NCBI RefSeq assembly: GCF_003369915.1
Contig: NC_046675.1
Span: 930,001 to 994,000, forward strand
Source: Drosophila miranda
Taxonomy: Eukaryota > Arthropoda > Insecta > Diptera > Drosophilidae
DNA length: 64,000 nt
Direction: 5' to 3'
A model generated the notes under the pieces. The model ran no database searches. It was not told where the DNA came from and saw only the letters and a list, made by a program, of their open reading frames with translations. The position numbers and the translations under genes are program-made. This document shows, piece after piece, positions 49,901 to 64,000 of the stretch. The stretch's first letter is position 1, and every line of letters starts with the position of its first letter.

Positions 49901-52900
49901 ACGGTATTTACATTGCAATTTGCAATTGTCGATGTCTTTCTCCGTCGAACCACAAACTAAACAGAGAATCGAATCGTGGCGCAGCAGAGGAGAACCTTTG
50001 GGGCACGCCCGTACGTGCTGCATTCTGTTTTGATTCGCTTGGCATCTTGTTTATGTGGGAATATACACTCGTACACTCGCGCACTCGTGTTTTCGAATGC
50101 TGGAATATCTGGAACAAGGAGTCCCCTCCCGGCCACCGCCATCAAGGCAGGTGGCAAGGCATCATCTTTTCCGACTTGTGTCAGGCAGGGGGAACATTGA
50201 TAAACACTTTTTATATATTGTACGAAGTCGAAACGAAAACATTTTTATGGGCTCGCGGTCTCCTCCTCTGTTTGCCTTGAGGATGGCACTGTAGGGGTTG
50301 TATAATTTTATGACAAATTAATACAATGGGCCCCCGAAAGAACGTATGGCGAATGGGAGGCAGAAGTACAAGGATGGGATGGGATGGACTGGGTCTCAAT
50401 TTATGCGGTTATTTATCATTTGTGGCTAATATCGAACGAAACATATTATTATTATTATTATTATATTTTGCACATTGCGCCTCGTAAATGTGTGGAAAAT
50501 GTTTACGCCGAGCAAAAATGATTCATATTCTTGCGCAATTACCGAATGTTGATGTTAATGTGGATGTTGTTTCGCTGGCATAAAAATCTAATATCAAATG
50601 GCGAATGAATGAAAAACTGAAACCGAAATCGAGTCAAAGGTTAACAGCATTAAATGGCCGCAGTCGTAAATAAATAAATGATTTAGTGCCCCATAATTCA
50701 TGGCCATCCGTGCACTATAAAAAGTGGAGCTAAAATATAGCACTATAGTGGGAGAGCATATGTATGGAAATTATAAGATATCTCCCATGGAGGGGGGAAA
50801 CCCCTAGCTCTTTGGGTAATGAGCAGATGCTTCAAGACTTCTGTTCCCATTCCGTATATCGTAAGGGGAAATGCTGTTGGCCTGGCCCCAACAGTCGCTG
50901 TTAGCTGCTAACATACTCTCTGTTACACGCACTCTCTCTCTTTCTCTCTGTTGCGTGATGTGGCTGCTCTTTGGGCCATGTACTTCGCAGGGCCTTCAGT
51001 AGCCTGGCGGCCGTCGGGGCCGCAGCAACCAAGGAGGAGGAACCAGAGTGGATGCAAGTGCGTGCTTTGATGGGGATCGATTGTGGAGTGGACTGGAGCT
51101 CCATGGAGTGGGGTACATCCCATCTCACACAATGAGAGCCACTCATTTGTCGCTACATCTACGAGTATGGCTAAAGTTTGGCTATTAAACGGATGCCAAT
51201 TGCCGTTGCCATCGCCGTTGCCGTGATTCATATGCTGTCGGGATCGGAGCGGAGCGCACAACTTTTTATGACAAGCGGAAGACACTTGAGCGAAAGTTTT
51301 CCCTGTACTTTCGGAGCCATAAAACTGGAGGAGGACATGAACCTGTCCCGAGCTGTCCCCATCCGTCCCCAGCTGTCCCGAGTGGCCCCGTTAATGGCGA
51401 AGCCTTTGAACTATTGATGAGCCATTTGATACAATTAGCTCGAGATCTGTGTCTGTTTCTCTATTCTCTGTAGATTCCATGTATATTTCAAGTGCTCTGG
51501 TGCCATGCCTCTTTCTGGGCATTATTCATGTTCATTTCATTTCGAAATACTTGAAAAATGGCCACATTTCGCGCACCTTTGGTCCCCGTTTTTCAGTTCC
51601 CGTAATGAGTTTTGCTCCTTTTTTTTTGTTTGTTTGTTGGATGCTGCCCCATGCCGCGGCGCGCACGTCGCGGGTTGAACGAAGAAGAGGATGCGGTACT
51701 CTGGGGCAGCCATCGACTTGACAGCCGGCCGAATGATTGAACGCGTGTCCATCAAAAAGTGCGTCTAATTGCTTTTTCCCCCTCCCCTCCGCTCGAACAA
51801 ACGCAAAAAAAGAGTGGAAAAACGGGGTAAATTTTCTAGGTACAAGGTAATTTTTTGTCTGTCCTATTTTCAACATTTTTGTACTTTTCAACGGGTTCGG
51901 TTCCTAATTTGATTTTGCTGGGAGACACACTCGGGACACGGGGGGCTCTTTTTAACGGGTTAAGGTGGATGAAAATGGTTGGCTTGGATCCATGAATTAA
52001 AAATAGCTTCTGTTCTGAGATGTGTTTATATTTGAGCCTAAAAGTATGCTTCACCTTCTGTACAGGATGTAGACGGATTTACTAGAGTGGGAGGACTTGT
52101 GCAAAATGTTCTCAAAAGTTTGTATGGGATGTAAAGAAAACTAAAGAAAATAGACGGCTAAATGTTTGTTTTGTTTTCCTTTAAAGCCAATGGAGTAATG
52201 GTGTGTTCTTGGTAATAAAGCGGAGAGAATGGCCCAAACCATCAACAGCTGCGTTTCATAGGCTCCTGCTGCTGGTCCATTTCCCGTAGGTCTTTTAGCC
52301 TCTTGCCCCTTGCCCCTGCCGCGTGCTAATGTTATGTAAGTAATTTACCTCAACTACAATCTCCCTCTCGTGTGTGTGTGCGTGAGAGTGAGCTTAATTT
52401 ACTGCCTCTTCCCCCACGTCTAAACACATTTACGTGTTATTCAATTTTGCAAACTAAACGTAAAAATATCATGTTTCTGGCCTCCCTCCACGCTCCTCCC
52501 TTTTCCAGAGTTTTCCCCAACCGAAGACAGGAAAAACAACAACAGGAAATATGCCTGGCAGTAGCAGGGAGTGGGTGGCGTATGGCAAGGGCAGACATGG
52601 CTCGTTATGGGGCAAGAAGCACTTTCCCTTCATGTGCGAGTGTGCAAAAGTAAATATCAGGTTAATGGATTTGACGCCGCAGCACGAAGCAGGCAGCAGT
52701 TTCACTTTCACGTTCCTTGGCTTTTCCTTTGCCTTTTCCTTTCAGCTGCAGCATTTTCCACTCAATAAACTCCCGCTTTGAGGCTGCGGCAACATTTTCC
52801 CGCCGATAAGCAATTTTCCCGTAGGCACAGCCTCAGTCTCAGCCTCCTGCTTCATTTGCTTCCTCGAACACCTTCCTGGCCATTGTCTCAAAATCGGAGA

Positions 52901-55080
52901 AAATTGCTTAATGTGCCACAAGAAATTGTTCTTGCCACAAGCAGATGGAGAGCCTCAGAGGCAGAGATGGGGAGCAGGAGCAGAAGCAGGAGCAGGAGCA
53001 GGAGGTGTCCTCCTCCAGGAATGAAACATGAGTTTCATTCCATTGACAAATGGCTGGCATTTTGTGTGCAATTATTCACATAAAATTTGCAATTGATTTC
53101 TGCTGTCGCTTATCGGTGGCATCCACATGTTCATTTTCATTTTCATTTTGCATTTTGCAATTCCCAATCCGATTCCTGGGGCATCGTAAACTCCGCTTAT
53201 GTCTGGTCAGGGGTTACGGATACGGATACGATACAATGTGTGGAAGGAATCCAATCCAATCCTTCCATATGCAAAGTGGGAAGCCAGGGGCCGGGGCAGG
53301 GGACAGTACAAGGTACAAATCACACCAGATCTCGTTTCGTTTCCACTCCCTTCACTCCTTTTTGCCTGCTGCTGCAGAGGAGTCGGAGTCCGCCAAGTCG
53401 CTAAGTCGTTTTAATGGCCAATAAAAGCAAAATGTTGTCACTTTTTTCGAATTTGTATAAATTTTCATTGCCCCGGATAAGCCGTTCTCAGCATCGCATC
53501 CAGTCTCCCATCTGATGCTGAAATACTACGTGCAATATTCATGCCACGAGATGGGGCAGGGGGCATGGGGATGTGTGGGTGGGGGTGGAAGGGTTGCTGT
53601 TTCTTGTTGTTTACGATGTAAAAACTCTTTATTTTTTTTGCAACTTATCGCGTGCAACAACAAGGAGAGCCTTCACCGAGAAAGGGGGGATATGGGGGCT
53701 CTACGACTTTATGCTTTGCCTTAGTCTCCTCTAGTCTCTGATTTAGTTTTGGCAGGCGAATCAATTTGTTTGCCTGCGAATAAATAAATAAAACTCGAGC
53801 AAGGGGCTGGCACAGGGCGCAGGGCCCCAGGCACACAAATCGCCATCAAATCACCAATTGGATCGGTTTTAAGCACTTTTTACGACTCGCGCTCGTGGCC
53901 AGATTTGTTCGCATTATGTCGCCCTCTGATTATAATTTATTATTATCTATTTGCAGTGCGCTCCCACATACGAGGACAAATCCTCTCTCTGCTCCCCACT
54001 CGCCGCTCTGACACTTTTTCAATTGCCCCGAAAATCGACCGCTAAGCGGCGGTCGTGGCTTTGATGGCGGCTTCCACTGCTCCTCCGCCCCTGCTCCCCA
54101 CCGTTGCATACTTTTGGGCGGAATAATCGAATATCGAATCAGGAGATTGGATATTTATTTATTTTCCCCAAAAACGTACCCTATATCATCGTAAACATAA
54201 ATTCCGTTCTTTGGCAATCTCATTTCACCTTCGGCTAATGAAAGCTTGGCATCTCTTTTCACAATCTAATCAAAAACCATATAAGAAAACTGTTAAGACT
54301 GAAGGATACCCTTTGCGGGGTAGCATAATTTACGGAATATATTCAATGATTTTGGATACAACAGTCTTTCACCAGGTGTACTCTTTCGCTTACACTCTCT
54401 CCCTTCCCTTTCCTGATACATACATCACCAAGAGTGCTATACACCCTCAGGCGGCAAGAGGGTATAAAAAAAAGGAGCAGGCTCCCCGAGGAAATTGTGG
54501 TTTATGCCGCAGTCTCTGCATAATTTTCCTATTATTTCACCTTGGGCTTGCCAAAAAATAAACGAGCGTACAGCGAATTTATTGAAGTCATAAACTGTTG
54601 TTTAACCTCCACGTTTGAGGTTTAAGACCTTTGTTCTTGCATGCCATGCGGTGCCCCCTCTTACATGTGTTTTCATGCCCCCTCCCGCCCCCTGTTTCTG
54701 GTGTAATGCATCCCATTTTATGGGCATTTAATAGATGGCCCCGGGAAAATGAGTTTTGATTTTTCGGGGGCTTCCTCAATCAAATGAGGGATGTGCTCTA
54801 ATGATGATGATGCATTTGGCTAAAACGAAAGCGAAATTAAGCCAAATTAAATGAGCAATTTTTTGCACGCCTCCGTTCTGTCCGTCCGTCTGTCTGTTGG
54901 CCCCGTTCCAAAATGATATGCAAAAGTGTTTTTAATTCGCGGCAACTGCAGAGATCTCTGACTGCAATTTATGAAACTGAAGTGTCCTCAGCCTCCACGG
55001 CGGCTGCAGTTCCTGGTCCTCTGCTTAGTGGGACTCAGGTTCGGGCCACCCTGCAAGCAGATCTTTTAATTGATTGCATG

Positions 55081-55133
55081 GACGGATGGACGGATTGGTG
55101 GATGGATGGATGGATGGATGGACGGACGGATGG
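55081..55133 (+). repeat. (GGAT)n / (GGAC)n array
   Basis: Interrupted tetranucleotide array of GGAT with GGAC variants. Confidence 0.85.
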
Positions 55134-57966
55134 TCCGCCCTATCGAATGGCAGCGTCCATATGGAGTGCGTTTCTTTATCAATTAATGCGCTGCATTTTA
55201 TTGTTAAGCACATTAACGCAGTCACGCATTGTGGATACCCTGTTCTCCCCCCTGCTCCAGCTCCTGCTCCAGCCCCACCGCTGCGCCCCCGCTGGGATAA
55301 TGGTGCGCCTGGTCGGATGGCATGTAAATTTTAATCCAATTGCGTGCTGGCCATCCCTGCTGGACAGCTCTCTCTGGCAATATGTGCAGTATTTATTTTT
55401 GCTAGCCGCTTTTCCGGCCGAATGCATTTGATTGTGTTTTCCCCTGCACTCCACTGCTCTCCTGGCCCCTCTATGGGATGCCCTGTTCATTCTGTTGGCC
55501 AGCCAGAAATTTCGGTTGATTTTCCAAAGGTAAAACAACAGCCAACATCGCGAGTATTTGGTTCGATTTCTGGGATTGTAAACTGCAAAACACCAGCCAG
55601 GATTGGCCTTGTTCGGGAGTTGTTCCAGAGCGGGACGTGTGGAGTCCTGGCAGACTGCACAAATAATTTGATTATTACTCGTATTTGATAGCCAAAACAT
55701 CCTGTGAATATCCCTTAATTTAATAGAGGAACAAAATTAGGTTTCAATCAAATCAACTCCCCACAAAAGCCACCCTATGGATGCAACGTCAATGGTTCCA
55801 TTATTCACTTGGGGACATCTTCTTGCCCCTCGATTCTCTTCCCCAACAAGAAGTCACGCGCATGACACCTCATCTTGGTAGAAAGGAAACCTTTCTTCTC
55901 TTCTTTTCTCTCTTTTCTCATTAATAATTCCGCTTAAATGCTTTCTAATAATTTCCGCATAATTCATAACGCTGAACGATGGCACGATGGAACGATGGTT
56001 GAACGTTGAACGTTTTATGCGTCACTTGCCGCACGATAAGCGTCCTTTGTCGCACTTCCTGTCCCTGTTTGCGCCACACAAACACCAGGGCCACAGATAC
56101 ACCCCCACCCACACACACACACATGTGTACGGTGTGCACACAAACACAGACACCTCGGATAACCTCTACTACCTCTATCCGTACACAGTATACGTACACG
56201 GACACGGTATACCTATATTCATAGCCGATTGATAACCTTAATAAAATGCTTCACATTATGCCAATCGATTGCACACCATGAATGTGTTTATCCTTTGCCA
56301 GCGACTACCCTACCCTCCCCACGGGTACCCCCTCCTCGGCGGTAGCTGCAGAGGATGTGAGGGGCGTGGCACACATCAAGACCGGCTGTTGCCAACAAAG
56401 GAGCAAAGGACCATGAGACGATGCTGATGAGGCGTTGGAGTCGTCTACCTCTACCTTGTTGGCCTATGGAGGCGGCTCTGGCTCCTTCCACAACTCCTTC
56501 TCCTGCTGCCACGCTCATTTACTGCTGCTGGGGGAAGGGGCAGTTGGGGAAAAGTGGATGGGATGATGGGGCAACGGCAATTGTGCAAAAAGTGCCAATA
56601 AAGCACATTCTTTGTTCGGCTCGCAAAGTGCTCAACAAAGCGGGGAGGATATAGGGGCAGGCAGGCAGGCAGGACAGGGCCAGGGGCAGAAGGATAACGT
56701 GTTACGCAAGCTTAGTCTCCCTCCCTATCTCTGTCAGAGGCTGTTTGTGTGTGTGTGTGTGGCTGAGTGTGCAAGGATAATAATAATAACCTATGAATAG
56801 GTAACAACTGAGCGAGAGATTCGCAGGTGCAGCAACGAATAGTTGATACCTTACAGAAAAATATGGAATTTGGGAGGGAAAAAGGAGGATAGGGTTAAGA
56901 TAGAAGCTACAGGAAGTGGAGGCCTCTTTTATTATATCTCAAAGTGGGTATGGCCGTTACTCCTCTCACTATTTATATTGTCTTTGGTATTACATTCTCT
57001 TCTAGAGAACCATACATATCTACATTCATAACCATCTTTCATTACAGGGTATGCCCAGTTGGAGGCTGCTCTCCATGGTGTGGTGTGCTGATTCGCCCTG
57101 TCCTGCCCTGCCCTGCCCTGCCCCCATCGTTGATTGCACTGTAGGTGGCTCGGCTCGACTACACATGGACCTTGCCACGTTGCCTGCTTTTGATTGTTTA
57201 GCTGTTCTGCGTCTGTGTATCCATCAGATACCCAATTGTTTGCCCAGCCCCCCCACCTAGCATCCAGGACCTGGACCTGGAGCTGTATCCGAGGTGCAGC
57301 TCCCAGAGACGCGCTCGTCAGACACAGACACACCTCATTGATTTTATTGTGCTTTTTTCGCCTTCCCTGCCCCGGCCCGGCATTGAAAATGCTCATAAAA
57401 ATGCCCACACAATGGAAACGATGATGCGGCTGTTAGAAATGAAAGGTGGAAAGGGGTCTTATATGGCAAACCCCCACCCTGACCTGTGGTTTAGCTCTTA
57501 GAGCGGACAATGGACAATGGCCAGTGGTCCTGCTATTCCCATTCCTATTCACTTTCCAGTGGACACAACCTGATGTCTATTTTAGTCGCCCATCAGCAGC
57601 TGTGAAGATGCTTTTGGCTCCTTGCCTTGTCCCCCCATCCCACTCCACTCCACTCCACAGATACAGATACAGAGATGGGCCCTTTTTTCGGGGGATAGAC
57701 TGTCAGAATGGGAGCCGGTTCGTCGCGGTTCTTCGGCTGCTGTCCGTCTAATGAGCTCTTGCTGGGCAAATGACTTTTTTGAAACTCATACGGATGGGAA
57801 ACGAAGGGAAATGCTGCCTGAAAATGAGAAATGCATTTTCAAAATGCCAACCAAAAAAGAAGTCAGGGAAAAGTATCGCAATTGCAAATTGCAATTTTCC
57901 GTGCCCAAATGAGTTTTGAAGTCTAGACTTCACTCTTCACTCCACTTTCCACTCGGAGACTCTGCG

Positions 57967-57991
57967 GCTCTCTCTCTCTCTCTCTCTCTCT
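57967..57991 (+). repeat. (CT)12 dinucleotide repeat
   Basis: Uninterrupted CT run. Confidence 0.9.
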
Positions 57992-60810
57992 TTGGGACTC
58001 TTTTGGCTACAATGTTGCCGTGTCTTGTTGCATCCTGCAGCACCCTCCTGCGCCTCCTCCTCTGGTGTTAATTTGTTAGCACGTTGCACTCGAGGCAGAC
58101 AGTGATTAATTACTAGAAACACACACAAAGCCAAGAGAGTGCCAGAAATAGTCCAGAAGAGTGCCAGTCCCAACTCTAGAGTTAATTAGTTGCCAGGGAA
58201 AATCGGAGTAGCCCCAGAAATAGCCACAATTCCAATGCGAATCCCTCCTGTATTTGCAGATGAGTGATTTATTTTGGCTTGGGAATCTCTTTCTGAACCT
58301 CTCTCTCACCTGGCCGAAAGAGCACGATTCGAATAAATTTTAAATTCTGTCCCGACCGCAATTTCCGCATTAAATCATTTCCAGGCCATTTCACAGCCGC
58401 CGGCGGCGGGTGCCCCAGAGCCACCTTCACCGCAATGCATCCACAGCCACATCCACACATCCACACCCAAACACTCGTTCACTCATCCACCCACTCATCC
58501 ATTCATCCATTCCATTCACTGGCGGCGCATTCATTCGTTCAGTTTCGTTTCGTTTCGATCCGCAGGTGAAAAGCAGCCGCCTGGAATGCCCTGCGCCCTG
58601 CGCCATGAGTTTTGGGCTTTTGGAATATGCAAAAATTACACAGTCGAGTGCATCAGGTGGCAGGAGGCTCTGCTCTGTGGCATGGTGCCCCTTCTCTTGC
58701 CCCGTCCCCCCCTTGGCCACTTCAAATATATCACGCGTGAAGCGCGTCCTGTCCTGTCTGCCGTTTGATTGACAAACGTCCATGCCTGGCCCCCACACAA
58801 TCACATGGCACCCAGGCACATGGGGAAGGGGCTTAAGGCCTGAAGCACACTGAGGTGCACTCGTTTCGCGTTTAGAAAAGATAAATTTAAGTAATTGTCA
58901 ATATTTCAAGCGGCGTAATTGCTCTGGACCCGGTCCACTCCGCACGCGATGCCGAGCGGAGATGCAACGCGAAAAAAGGGGCAGCATAAAATAAATCCCA
59001 TTGCAGAAGTACACTCAAACAACCCGCACACACTCCCATCCTCTCCAGCTGCGGCTTTATGCAGTTCTATGCCATTTCACACTTGACGTTTTACCAATTT
59101 CAGAAGAGTTCTTTTTATTGTGGCAGGCACAGGCACAGGCACACTGCACCCTGGAGTTATGGCAGTCGCGAGAGTGTGTTGGACGAGGGGACTCCAATGA
59201 ACAGTTAACCAGAGTGTAATCATTGAAGTTACTTCAAAGACAAGATAATTGTCATACCCACATCAATCCCTGGCTTTAAAAATTAACACATCTTCAATTT
59301 CTATAACTGGAATTTAATTATAGGTTTCGCATCAATCGGAATCCAACTTAAATCCCATTCGGTTGAGTGAATGCCCCTTTTAGTCGTATTTTTCTCTCAT
59401 GGAGCTTGCTGCAATTCATTTTTCCACTATTAAAGAGAAAAGTAAAGATTTTTCATAAAAAGCTACCGAATAGGTGGTTCTTTAAGTGACTCCATGTTGA
59501 TAATCAACTATAGCGTGGTGTCCACAAATTCTGAGCTTCTTTTGTGGCCCTTTCTTTTGCCACATTGTAATTGTGTTTAGTTCTTTGATCCCCCCAAAGA
59601 CAGGAAATTTCCACTTTAGTCCTAGCTCCATTTGTTGCTCTTCGACATCAGTATGCATCTTAAGCTCCTGCATTCCCTTTGGGTATCTCCTATTCCATCA
59701 CTTTCATCGTCATTATCATCTCCCAGTTGGTTAAATTTTTTGTTGTTGACACTTTTTGTTGCAATTGCCGCTGGTTTTTCTTTTCGCCATATTTTTTGTG
59801 TTTTTTAGCTGCAGTGCAGCGGCGGCAGCGGCGGACAATTTTGTTGCGTGTTAACAACTGCAACAATTTAGGTTTAATTGATGCGAGAGGAGCTGCAGCA
59901 GCGGCAGCAAAAGCAGCGAGAGGCAGGCTGAAGTGTCGGCCTCGGACACTCGCACTCTGCCACGAAAACTCTCGTCATTTGCTGCCTCTGCCCCACAGCA
60001 CACACCACGGACATGCCACTGCCACTGCACGGCTTTTGTGCAACTTTTCCGGACGTTCCGGATGCGTTCGGTGAGGCTTTCTTTTTGCCCGCTTCCGGCA
60101 CTGACGAGAGTTGTTAGATAAAAGCTATTTACATGTTGTTATTTATGATTTTGCAGCTAAAATTCTCGCTCGGTGAATTATTTGCACTCCCTGCCTGTCC
60201 CCTGTGCCCGTGCCCTGTCCCCGGTGTGGGTTTATTTATATTTATACGCTGCTTGAATGCTCTTTTCCCACATGTTAACACCTCAGACGGTCGTAGCTCC
60301 AAAACGTATGCCAGGAGCAACAGCTGGACTGACCAGCGGAAAAAACTAAGCAGAAAAACTGAAAAGCCCTCCGGCAATATTGAACACTAATCCGTGTATG
60401 AGAATGTAATGGAATAATAGCCCCCTTTATAGCACCACTCTCTCCATCTCCGACTTGACTTTTACTCCCCTTGAATCTTTATTACTTTCCGCTGACTCAT
60501 GAGGATTCCAGGAGTCGACATCGAAAGCGAAACTCATGCAAAGGTTGACTTGATTTATGGCCAGAGAGCGATGCGATGCCTTGCCCTTGCCCTTGCCTTG
60601 GTCCTGTGCTATCCACATGTGCTTGACTTTGCCCACACTCCCAGATCCTTTCGTTTTTTATGAGATTTCACCAGAGAACGAACCCACGGGGCGTATGATG
60701 AATATGTAATGGCACTGTTATCCACTGCGTTGAAACTTTGATTTACTAACTGCGAAAAATAAATATTAAATTTTCAATTACAGAGAAGACGAAGAGCGCA
60801 GCACCCGCAT

Positions 60811-60848
60811 TCCACATGCCACATGCCCCATGCCACATGCCCCATGCC
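60811..60848 (+). repeat. CCACATGCC / CCCCATGCC array
   Basis: Four or more nine-base units alternating CCACATGCC and CCCCATGCC. Confidence 0.8.
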
Positions 60849-61440
60849 GATGCCAGACTGCAGCACAACTTTGACTTTTTCCATGCAATTACCTTCGCTC
60901 AAAGCCCCCCGGACTAGACAGGAGAATGTCCTTCTACTTCGACAGGAGCTGGCCCAGGTTCGACTTCGGTTGCAGCTTCTCTCGCTCTCTCTCCAGCCGA
61001 CCGTTAAAGGAAATTGTCTGTAAAAATGTGGCCGTATTTCTTTTTGCAAGGTACTTAAAATTAAATTATTGGACACATTAACGTCTTGACTTTGCTACAG
61101 ACTAGGACGTCCAACAGCAGCAGGACGATGAACAGGCCAGGACGACTAGGACGCAAGTAAATGCCACGTAATGACGTCATTAAAGCAAGTGAAATGTGCT
61201 TTTATTATTGCGGGCACCCAGACAGGACGAAATCATGGCAGTCACAGGAACACTTTCCAATGCGCCCCACATCCCCCCGCACCGTGATGCCCCCTATGGT
61301 GGGGCAGAGTGCACAGATCCAGTGCACACGCTCATTAATCTTAATAAAGTTAACAGGGCGACAAGTTTATTAAAAGCGATCCAGATCCACATCGAATGAT
61401 GGCGCCATCGGGCCCAAAGGTGTCCCAGACAGAGGCCTGG

Positions 61441-61483
61441 CGCCTCGCCTCGCCTCGCCTCGCCTCGCCTCGCCTCGCCTCGC
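61441..61483 (+). repeat. (CGCCT)8 pentanucleotide array
   Basis: Eight perfect units of CGCCT followed by CGC. On the other strand AGGCG. Confidence 0.9.
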
Positions 61484-64000
61484 TGCCAGTCAATGCTGCC
61501 TCGTCACGATGATTCCTTGGCAACAGGACACGACAACATATGCTCATTAGCATAAGCCAAGGATATGATTACGAAGAATTTCATTAGCCTCTCCCCACTC
61601 GAGTGGGTACTCCGCCTCCCACCTATCGCTTTCCCTGTGTGACACTGCAAATCGAATCAATCGAAAAGAAAAGCGCCAGAGCCAGAGGCAAGGCATTCCG
61701 ATTCCGATTGCCATACAAATTATTCATCCATTGACAGGAATCGAACGAAGACGAGGCGAGGCGCAAATGGAATTAAATGCTAAATGCAATCTCTTATTGG
61801 ATTACACGATCCGCGCTACGTGTCGCACAATGTGCGAATTATTTGGCTAATTTACCGAATTAGCGCGACATTTTTGTAGAAAGCGACAGGCGACAGACGA
61901 TTGGCAAGAAAGGAATTCCAATATGCAGAGAACAGCGTTCCGTTCCTCTTAAATCATGTGGCACTTAAAGCCTGCCGCCCGCAGCAGCGGGAAAATGGAA
62001 ACTTTTTCATACATCCCTGTTTGGGACACCCACAGATACAGCTACAGATACTGCTCCTCCCCCCCTGCCACACTGCCACACACTCGGCTCTGTGGATGGC
62101 TTCTGAAACTAAGCAAAATGTCTGCAACTGTTTATTGTTGATAAATTGCTGCTGAGGAATTAGTGCGACTGCGACGATGATGGAAGACCAAGGCCCATCC
62201 TGAGCCTCGTCCTGCTCCGGACAGCAGCTCCACACACACCTCAGACCCCACTCCAGCTGCTGCTGCTGCTGCTGCTACTGAACGGGGTAGCAGTTTTTAG
62301 AAAATGCAAATTTCCCCAGCTCTGGAAAGGAGCAAAGAAGGATGCAGGATGCTGGCCACTGCCCACTGGCCACTGGCCAATGGATCGAGTGGAGTGGAGT
62401 CGAGTGGAGGCCCGCAAATCTTTATGCCTGCTGGACTGCAGAGTGACACATGTCGGCAGCATAGAATCCGGAGAATCAGAGCGCTTTACTTTTTCTGAGC
62501 GATGGCCAGCCGCAGAGATACTCCCCGGACGGACACTCCAGGACTCTCCCACTCCACTGCTGATCTCATAATAAAGTTAGACGGAGCAGAGCCCGGGGTA
62601 AAGTTTTGGGTTTGTTTTGGCATTTATTTAGTTTTAGTTTAGTTTACAGTTTTCAGTTTTCCAGAGAGCGGAGAGTGGCGAGTGGAGTGCGGAATGATAT
62701 GCAAATTTGAGTAACTGCAAATGCAATTGAGGTGCCTGCATAATAATCGAGTTTGCCCATGGGCCAGGACTAGGCCGGAACGCTCCTCTTAAAGCCCCTG
62801 GCTTTAAGCCCGTGGAAGCCCTGCCCCTGGATGATGATGGTCTCCACTTAACCTTAAGTGATCAGGTATTAAGCGGCCTGTCCCCCCGGGTCCCTCGCCT
62901 TGGCCACATAAATTCTGGGAGCAAATCGTTCCGAGCATCGCATAAATCTTCCACTGTCCACTTTTGTCACAGCCCGGAAATGTCCAATAAATTGTAATTT
63001 TTCCCTAAGCTTTTCTCGCTCTCCATTTTCGAGGGGGGTTCCCTTTCCCTTGCTCTTTCTCTTTCTCTGTTTGTGTGGGGATTGCAGCTCAATCATCGTT
63101 TAATATTTATGTGCTGTTCGATTGTGAAGTTTATTGGATTTGTTCGACTCGACTTCTGCCGGGACCTCCTCCGATAATTGCTGAAGAAGTTGCAGGTGTG
63201 TGCCTGGAATTTATTGTACGACTAGTTCCATTCCACACCACTCCACTCCACAGAAAATACCAAAAGAGTGGACTTTTGCTCAATTGGTTTGTTATTTATG
63301 GGATTTCTTAATACTTGCGATGGATGTTCTCTGGGTTCCCTGGGTTGGCTGGGTTCTTGGGGGGTGGAAATGGTTCCTGCAGATGGAAGTTGTGCAAGAT
63401 AATTGCCCGATTAGAGGATGACATGTGTTTAGTCAGGGGTTTTTGTTTTCTGTTAAGCAAAAATACACTTTAACTGCAAGCAACTCTCCACTCGAATTTA
63501 ATCTTCAAGCAGAAATATGTACATATATTATAGTCTTTGAGCGACTGTTACATATACCTCATGGAATCCAAAACAATATACCCTCATTCTAAACAGAAAC
63601 CCCCAACTCAAAAGCGAATTATCAACAATAATGCAAATAATGAAGCAATCTCCGAGTCGATGGGTTCTGTTCCTTATTCGTGGAAGCCCTGGGATTGTAT
63701 TCGTATTTGTACCTTCATTAGGCGGGGCGGCAACTGGCGGGCATTCTCTGCATATGTTGCAGATCCGTATCCCTATTCCCTTCTTAGAGACCTTGCGGGG
63801 GCCTGGGGGGTTTTGGGGTGGTGTCACATCAAACGGAATTGATTAAAATCTAAAATGAAATAGTGTTGGTTCGTTATTGTCGCCTGGCCGCAGCACGTAC
63901 TCGGCTATGGCCCCTAAAAGTATGCGCACACCCATCTTCCATACACACCACGAATGACAACAATCCTTTTGTAAGGATACTAGAGGATAGCGGGCAGAGA

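Larger units (their letters stand above)
34984..64000. other. 29 kb region without a supported gene
   Basis: I read the frames on both strands and found none with family similarity, sustained codon bias or good splice borders. The DNA is a mix of simple repeats, CT/GA runs and patches of ordinary complexity rich in TAATTA, CATAAA and GCAATT, as in long Drosophila introns or regulatory DNA. Other short arrays: TTTGC units (39957-39981), ATT units (50445-50463), CA (47104-47128), CCCTG units (57098-57123) and GT (56744-56761). Single small exons could have escaped me. Confidence 0.5.

Overview
This is eukaryotic DNA, almost certainly from a fly of the genus Drosophila. Genes are split by 50-75 nt introns with GT-AG ends, intergenic DNA is rich in short simple repeats, and the recognisable genes are insect-type prolyl 4-hydroxylase alpha subunits (P4H-alpha, the catalytic partner of protein disulfide isomerase in the ER). 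An obscura-group species is a guess from general appearance, not something I can prove.

Layout. 1-4.5 kb: the edge of an unidentified minus-strand gene (1-73), an orphan terminal exon on the plus strand (1838-1975), then non-coding DNA. 4.5-14.1 kb: first half of a P4H-alpha cluster. P4H-A (4572-6513, +), P4H-B (7828-9710, -) and P4H-C (10754-12689, +) alternate in strand. A and C are near-identical copies of one 2.2 kb unit. A possible two-exon gene end (7421-7689, -), an orphan terminal exon (13228-13370, -) and a broken copy of the P4H-F first exon plus promoter (13447-14098, -) lie in the gaps. 14.1-27.5 kb: non-coding DNA, including two homopolymer C tracts of 46 and 45 nt. 27.7-34.6 kb: second half of the cluster. 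P4H-D (27721-29616, -), an intronless gene for a chromo-shadow-domain-only HP1-like protein (30028-30462, -), P4H-F (31394-33440, -), and, divergent from F, a four-helix membrane protein gene (33911-34567, +). 34.6-64 kb: about 29 kb in which I found no convincing coding exon, likely a long intron or regulatory desert next to a gene outside the window.

All five P4H genes keep the iron ligands (HxD...H) and the 2-oxoglutarate lysine, so all should be active enzymes. They fall into two groups: A/B/C (one diverged C-terminus without the usual last cysteine) and D/F (GSKW and a C-terminal RPC motif). Four intron positions are common to all five genes; others were gained or lost within the cluster. 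The most notable points are the A/C pair, whose peptide-binding segment differs sharply while the rest is nearly identical; the HP1-like gene inserted in the cluster; the dispersed partial copy of the F promoter; and the last intron of D, which is in frame and has no stop.
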